Origin: an uncultured Clostridia bacterium
GTDB lineage: Bacteria > Bacillota > Clostridia > Oscillospirales > Acutalibacteraceae
DNA length: 8,491 nucleotides
Assembly (NCBI GenBank): GCA_946410005.1
Contig: CAMJYS010000032.1
Location: 1-8,491, forward strand
Direction: 5' to 3'
Below, piece by piece: positions 5,131 through 8,491 of the stretch. Numbering within the stretch: position 1 is the first letter of the stretch; each line of letters opens with the position of its first letter. The notes beneath the pieces are model-generated. The model saw nothing but the letters and a program-made list of their open reading frames with translations, did no database searches and was not told the DNA's origin. Position numbers and translations under genes: made by a program.

Positions 5131-6073
5131 ATGCTTGAATTTGTTTAGCTAACGTGAAATCGGTTTCTATTAATTTAGAACTACTTTGCGGAGAATATGT
5201 AAACCTATCTATATGATTTTTATTATAAAAATATTTTATATTGCTACATTTATTTGAATTTTCAAAAGTATCTATTATAACCAGCTTTATTTTCATTTTA
5301 TCCGGAACGATATTTTTTATATAAACACTAACCTGCATACCTTGTGTTACATTTTCGCACGGTTCTGCAAGTCCGGCCAAATTAGGTGCAAGCTCTACAA
5401 AAATACCATAATCTTCAACCGACCTGACAATTCCACTTACAGTTTCGCCTATCGAAAACATTTCAGCGTTTTCTTCCCACGTTCCCAAAAGTTCTTTATG
5501 CGTAAGATGAACCCTATTATTTTCCACGAATTTTACAACGACATTTATATCCATTCCTATATAAAATCTTTCGTTCGGGTGTGAAATCCTAGAAACAGAA
5601 ATAGTATCTATAGGTAAAAATGATATTATTCCACAACCTATATCAACAAAAGCTCCAAAATTTTCCAGATGCGTAACTCTTGCCGGAATAATATCACCAG
5701 GACTTAAATTTGCAATATAGTTTTCCATACAAATTTCTTGTGCAATACGTCTTGACAAAATAGGTATATTGTCACCGGAAAGACTTTTTCTAAAACCTGT
5801 TATTACAAAACAAACAGGCCTATTTACTTTTGATATTATCGCTATATCTCTAATTAACCCTTCTTTTATCCCAATCGCACCTTCTTCACGCAAAATTATT
5901 CCACGTATACACCCCAAATCTACAACCAAATTATGCTCATTATCGCAAATTATAGCTTTTGATTCGAGTATTTTATGTTCATTATATGCATCCAAAAGAC
6001 CTTGAAAAGATTTTAAATAATTTTTATTTTCAGTGCTGTTAATTAAACGCCCTTCCGGATAAAAGTCTATCAT
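5129..6073 (-). CDS. S1-domain RNA-binding protein (clostridial S1-like)
   Basis: This 314-aa cytoplasmic protein has two clear S1 (OB-fold) RNA-binding domains. The first is at about 124-193, with L-S-P-G-D-I-I-P-A-R-V and N-F-G-A-F-V-D-I-G-C-G. The second is at about 206-270, with I-G-E-T-V-S-G-I-V-R-S-V-E-D-Y-G-I-F-V-E-L and N-L-A-G-L-A-E-P. The segment at about 45-100 (V-V-D-L-G-C-I-R-G-I-I-x-R-E-E-G) resembles a degenerate third one. Such proteins are often labelled ribosomal protein S1, but this is much shorter than true RpsA, so a general mRNA-binding role is the safer reading. The overall pattern, including L-L-G-T-W-E-E-N between the domains, matches a family I recall from Oscillospiraceae. 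The start at 6073 was chosen because GGAGGG lies 6 nt before it; an upstream in-frame ATG (6109) would put that site inside the gene. The last ~45 residues are unlike the rest. Confidence 0.85.
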   Translation of the reverse strand: MIDFYPEGRLINSTENKNYLKSFQGLLDAYNEHKILESKAIICDNEHNLVVDLGCIRGIILREEGAIGIKEGLIRDIAIISKVNRPVCFVITGFRKSLSGDNIPILSRRIAQEICMENYIANLSPGDIIPARVTHLENFGAFVDIGCGIISFLPIDTISVSRISHPNERFYIGMDINVVVKFVENNRVHLTHKELLGTWEENAEMFSIGETVSGIVRSVEDYGIFVELAPNLAGLAEPCENVTQGMQVSVYIKNIVPDKMKIKLVIIDTFENSNKCSNIKYFYNKNHIDRFTYSPQSSSKLIETDFTLAKQIQA

Positions 6074-6140
6074 TTTATGCCCTCCACTTAAAATTCTTTT
6101 ATATGACATTTATATGCAACGCTAAAATGATAATATGCGG

Positions 6141-6156
6141 CAAAACACTAGTTTTG
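6141..6156 (-). terminator. Weak hairpin after the carboxypeptidase gene
   Basis: CAAAAC (6141-6146) and GTTTTG (6151-6156) form a 6-bp stem with a 4-nt loop, about 20-35 nt beyond the carboxypeptidase stop on the minus strand. The tail that follows (CCGCATATT) lacks a U-run. Termination here would be leaky at best, so the S1 gene could partly share the upstream transcript. The remaining 104-bp gap shows no clear promoter. Confidence 0.25.
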
Positions 6157-6177
6157 AGTAAAAACCGAAAATTTTTA

Positions 6178-7527
6178 TTAACGATTTTTTCTCTTGCCTA
6201 TGTTTTGAGGAAATTTTACTATTTTTCTTCTTCTTTCTTTTATCTTTTGTAATTTAATTCTTACCCATATGCGACGATATAAAATGATCATTGATATAAA
6301 AAATGCTAACAAAAATAGTGGATGTTTAAATATATTTTTTAAAAACCTTATAGCTACCAAAATATAATTTATTTCACACTTTTCATTTGCAATTAAATCA
6401 AAAGACTTAAGTAGTTGCCCATCGTAAAATATATCAGCTTTTCCCAATACATCTCCGGGGTTAATGCTGGCATCAACACTTTTAGGAACTGATGTTTTCA
6501 ATTCAATCTTATCTTTTTCAAAGTTTTTAGGCAAAGAAATATAGATATCGTTCTTAGGAAATAGAAACAACTTATCACTTTCCCAACAAACATCTAAATT
6601 TATCTGAGAAATTGGTGAATCATATTTATAAAATCTTACGGTTTTCAAATTGCCAGAAGCCCAGTTATATATATTTTTAGTATCTATCATAGCATAATTT
6701 TTGTTAATTGCCTTACCGCCTTTATCTACAGTAGGACCGCCCATAATCACACCTATGTACTGAGTATTACCGTTAATTTGAGCAAAAGATGCTAAGCACC
6801 TTCCGGCTTGACTTAAATAACCCGTTTTAATTCCTTTTACAAACGAACAATAATATTCCCCACCGTTTTTTGGGTCCATCATTTTGTTGGTATTTACAAT
6901 CGGGTCTCGTTCATCGTTAAAAATATTGCTCTCAACTTTAGATACAATTTCCGCAAAAATTGGTATGTTCATAGCATATTTTGCTATTTTAAAAATGTCT
7001 TTTGCGGTTGAATATTGATTTTCGTCATAAAAACCATCCGGATTCATAAAATTGGTATTTGTACACCCAAGCTCTTTGGATTTTTCATTCATTTGGTTTA
7101 CGAATTCACTAATATTCCCGTCTCCCGCAAAATGTCCAAGCACCATCGCTGCATCTCCGGAAGAACATATCAGCATACATTGCATTAAATTATATACAGA
7201 TATTTCTTCAGTAGGCTTTAATTTTACTCCTGAACTTTCAGGGTCAACTTTATCCAAAACTTCTTGAGAAACTATAACTTTTGTTTCATATATATTTTTT
7301 ATTTTTTCATATGCTACAATAAAAGTCATCATTTTTGTAAGTGACGCCGGACTTCTTTTTTTATCTGCATTTTTTTCTACTATTGCTGTATTTGTCCTTA
7401 AATTTTCTACATATGCAGCGTCTGAATATATTTCATCACTATAAAACGTTGCAAGTTTTGCATATCCACAAACGCAAAACATTAAATATAAACTACAGCT
7501 TAGAAACAATATTATCTTTTTTTTCAT
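6178..7527 (-). CDS. D-alanyl-D-alanine carboxypeptidase, membrane-anchored (DacF/PBP5-like, S11 family)
   Basis: This 449-aa exported penicillin-binding protein trims the terminal D-Ala from peptidoglycan stem pentapeptides outside the membrane. The N-terminus MKKKIILFLSCSLYLMFCVC is a signal peptide, likely cut near G-Y-A (21-23). The S-L-T-K box at 62-65 gives the SxxK nucleophile and lysine, and K-T-G is at 234-236 in G-I-K-T-G-Y. The second active-site motif (normally SxN, as in S-G-N-D-A) reads S-S-G-D-A (122-126), so the Asn appears replaced by Gly. After the PBP5-type C-terminal domain (about 295-385), a hydrophobic segment at 402-417 and a basic tail form a membrane anchor, as usual for clostridial members. 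The start at 7527 was chosen for its signal peptide and GAAAGG 9 nt upstream; an in-frame ATG 96 nt earlier lies inside the terminator-leader region and would bury the signal. The gene lies downstream of rpoC but is separated from it by a terminator. Confidence 0.9.
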   Translation of the reverse strand: MKKKIILFLSCSLYLMFCVCGYAKLATFYSDEIYSDAAYVENLRTNTAIVEKNADKKRSPASLTKMMTFIVAYEKIKNIYETKVIVSQEVLDKVDPESSGVKLKPTEEISVYNLMQCMLICSSGDAAMVLGHFAGDGNISEFVNQMNEKSKELGCTNTNFMNPDGFYDENQYSTAKDIFKIAKYAMNIPIFAEIVSKVESNIFNDERDPIVNTNKMMDPKNGGEYYCSFVKGIKTGYLSQAGRCLASFAQINGNTQYIGVIMGGPTVDKGGKAINKNYAMIDTKNIYNWASGNLKTVRFYKYDSPISQINLDVCWESDKLFLFPKNDIYISLPKNFEKDKIELKTSVPKSVDASINPGDVLGKADIFYDGQLLKSFDLIANEKCEINYILVAIRFLKNIFKHPLFLLAFFISMIILYRRIWVRIKLQKIKERRRKIVKFPQNIGKRKNR

Positions 7528-7565
7528 AAATTTCTGCCTTTCAAAATTTATATTATATAAATAAC

Positions 7566-7594
7566 GAAAATCGGTATAAAATATACCGATTTTC
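7566..7594 (-). terminator. rpoC intrinsic terminator hairpin
   Basis: A perfect 13-bp stem, GAAAATCGGTATA (7566-7578) and TATACCGATTTTC (7582-7594), with a 3-nt loop begins 37 nt after the rpoC stop. On the minus strand the T-rich 3' arm (GATTTTC) is followed by GTTATTTAT. It likely ends the rpo operon. A TATAAT just downstream (minus strand 7557-7552) could be the -10 for the carboxypeptidase gene, but no good -35 accompanies it. Confidence 0.8.
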
Positions 7595-7631
7595 TTAAAC
7601 CGTAAAAAACTATATTGATACATTTAATTTA

Positions 7632-8491
7632 TTACTGAATATTTAAGTTTTCTAATTCGTCAGATATTTCCTCATTTTGAATTTCAGCCGTTTCTTCTTT
7701 TGACTCGGTATCTTCTTTTACTTTCTCAATTGATAAATCTCTATATCTGGGAATACCGGTTCCGGAAGGCAAAAGTTTACCGATTATAACGTTTTCTTTT
7801 AATCCGGACAATGGATCAATTTTACCTTTTATTGCCGCATCTGTAAGAACTTTTGTGGTTTCCTGGAACGATGCTGCTGCTAAGAATGAATCTGTTGCAA
7901 GAGAAGCTTTTGTTATACCCAAGAATATAGGAGTATATGTAGCTTCTTTTAATTCTGTTTCACCTTGAGCGATTTTTGTTCTTATTTCATCGTTAATCTT
8001 TAAAATTTCGGATTTATCAACAACTGCATTCTCAAGTAATCCTGTATCTCCCGGCTCTTCAACACGAACTTTTTGCATCATCTGACGAACAATAACCTCG
8101 ATATGCTTATCGTTAATGTCAACGCCCTGCATTCTGTAAACTCTTTGTACTTCTTTAATTAAGTACGCCTCTACTGCTTCAGGACCTTTTACCGCAAGCA
8201 AATCGTGTGGATTTACAGAACCTTCGGTAATCATATCACCGGCGTCAATTATTTGTCCTTCTTCTACGCAAACTCTTGAACCAAAAGGTATCAAATATGA
8301 ACGTTCCTCACCGGTTTCTTCGTTATATACAATTACATTTTTGTTTTTCTTTACTTCTTCAAAACGTACTATACCTGTAATTTCGCTTATAATAGCCAAA
8401 CGTTTTGGTTTACGTCCTTCGAATAATTCTTCAACACGTGGCAAACCTTGAGTTATATCTTCCGAACCTGCGATACCACCTGTGTGGAACG
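7632..8491 (-). CDS. rpoC: RNA polymerase beta' subunit, C-terminal 285 residues (partial)
   Basis: The frame is open to the right edge of the window and reads [24 protein letters not shown], the invariant region near the end of beta'. Further conserved blocks are [70 protein letters not shown] and [17 protein letters not shown]. The protein forms much of the polymerase active-site cleft. The N-terminal ~75% lies outside the window, so the codon in front of P-R-V-E-E-L is an internal TTG (leucine), not a start. The last ~30 residues are an acidic, probably disordered tail. A strong hairpin (7566-7594) follows. An unsplit beta' C-terminus of this type fits Clostridia and argues against a cyanobacterial-type split RpoC2. 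Confidence 0.98.
   Translation of the reverse strand, partial: FHTGGIAGSEDITQGLPRVEELFEGRKPKRLAIISEITGIVRFEEVKKNKNVIVYNEETGEERSYLIPFGSRVCVEEGQIIDAGDMITEGSVNPHDLLAVKGPEAVEAYLIKEVQRVYRMQGVDINDKHIEVIVRQMMQKVRVEEPGDTGLLENAVVDKSEILKINDEIRTKIAQGETELKEATYTPIFLGITKASLATDSFLAAASFQETTKVLTDAAIKGKIDPLSGLKENVIIGKLLPSGTGIPRYRDLSIEKVKEDTESKEETAEIQNEEISDELENLNIQ

Noticed and set aside
6074..6109. 12-residue N-terminal extension of the S1-domain protein from ATG 6109
   Set aside because: GGAGGG 6 nt before ATG 6073 marks the real start.
7528..7623. N-terminal extension of the carboxypeptidase from ATG 7623
   Set aside because: It would run through the rpoC terminator hairpin and bury the signal peptide. The ATG at 7527 has a ribosome site and a proper signal sequence.
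8442..8444. A start codon for a separate 270-aa gene
   Set aside because: The codon is an internal TTG of rpoC; the conserved beta' sequence continues without a break to the window edge.

Overview
The window is one end of an assembled contig from a low-GC bacterium. It is most likely a member of the Clostridia and probably close to Oscillospiraceae/Oscillospirales. The reasons are strong GGAGG-type ribosome binding sites, an EndoA/NdoA-type MazF very close to the Bacillus protein, an unsplit RpoC C-terminus, a clostridial-style DacF-like carboxypeptidase, and an S1-domain protein of a kind I associate with Oscillospiraceae. The taxonomic placement is inference from memory of protein families, not from a search. 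The first 40 bases are not biological: they are Illumina TruSeq read-2 adapter left on the contig end.

Layout by region. Positions 41-2583 (minus strand, transcribed right to left) hold sheath, then tube, then a tail-assembly protein cut off by the contig end. This is the head of a contractile phage-tail-like operon, with the type of tube and sheath found in extracellular contractile injection systems (eCIS). Positions 2786-3757 encode a lysine/glutamate-rich protein of unknown function just upstream of the sheath. A 325-base AT-rich noncoding stretch (3758-4082) follows, carrying inverted repeats and a plausible promoter. Positions 4083-4427 encode an EndoA/MazF-type mRNA interferase with no antitoxin gene beside it. 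The only plus-strand gene (4624-5082) encodes another small lysine-rich protein of unknown function. Its promoter is packed with alternating CACAA/TTGTG half-sites. A perfect 10-bp hairpin at 5099-5123 separates it from the convergent chromosomal genes: an S1-domain protein (5129-6073), a membrane-anchored D-Ala-D-Ala carboxypeptidase (6178-7527) and the C-terminal 285 codons of rpoC (7632 to the right edge).

How the parts fit. The right half is ordinary chromosome (transcription, RNA binding, cell wall). The left half is an accessory locus. Sheath and tube form the contractile barrel of the injection machine. The lineage-specific genes between the machine and the housekeeping genes are where cargo, immunity or regulators could lie, but nothing in the sequence proves that. 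The most interesting non-coding signals are a 14-bp stem between the tube and tail-assembly genes that is fully paired only in the mRNA sense, a far-upstream Shine-Dalgarno with an intervening hairpin before the sheath start, and the three-half-site operator-like array on the 4624-5082 promoter.
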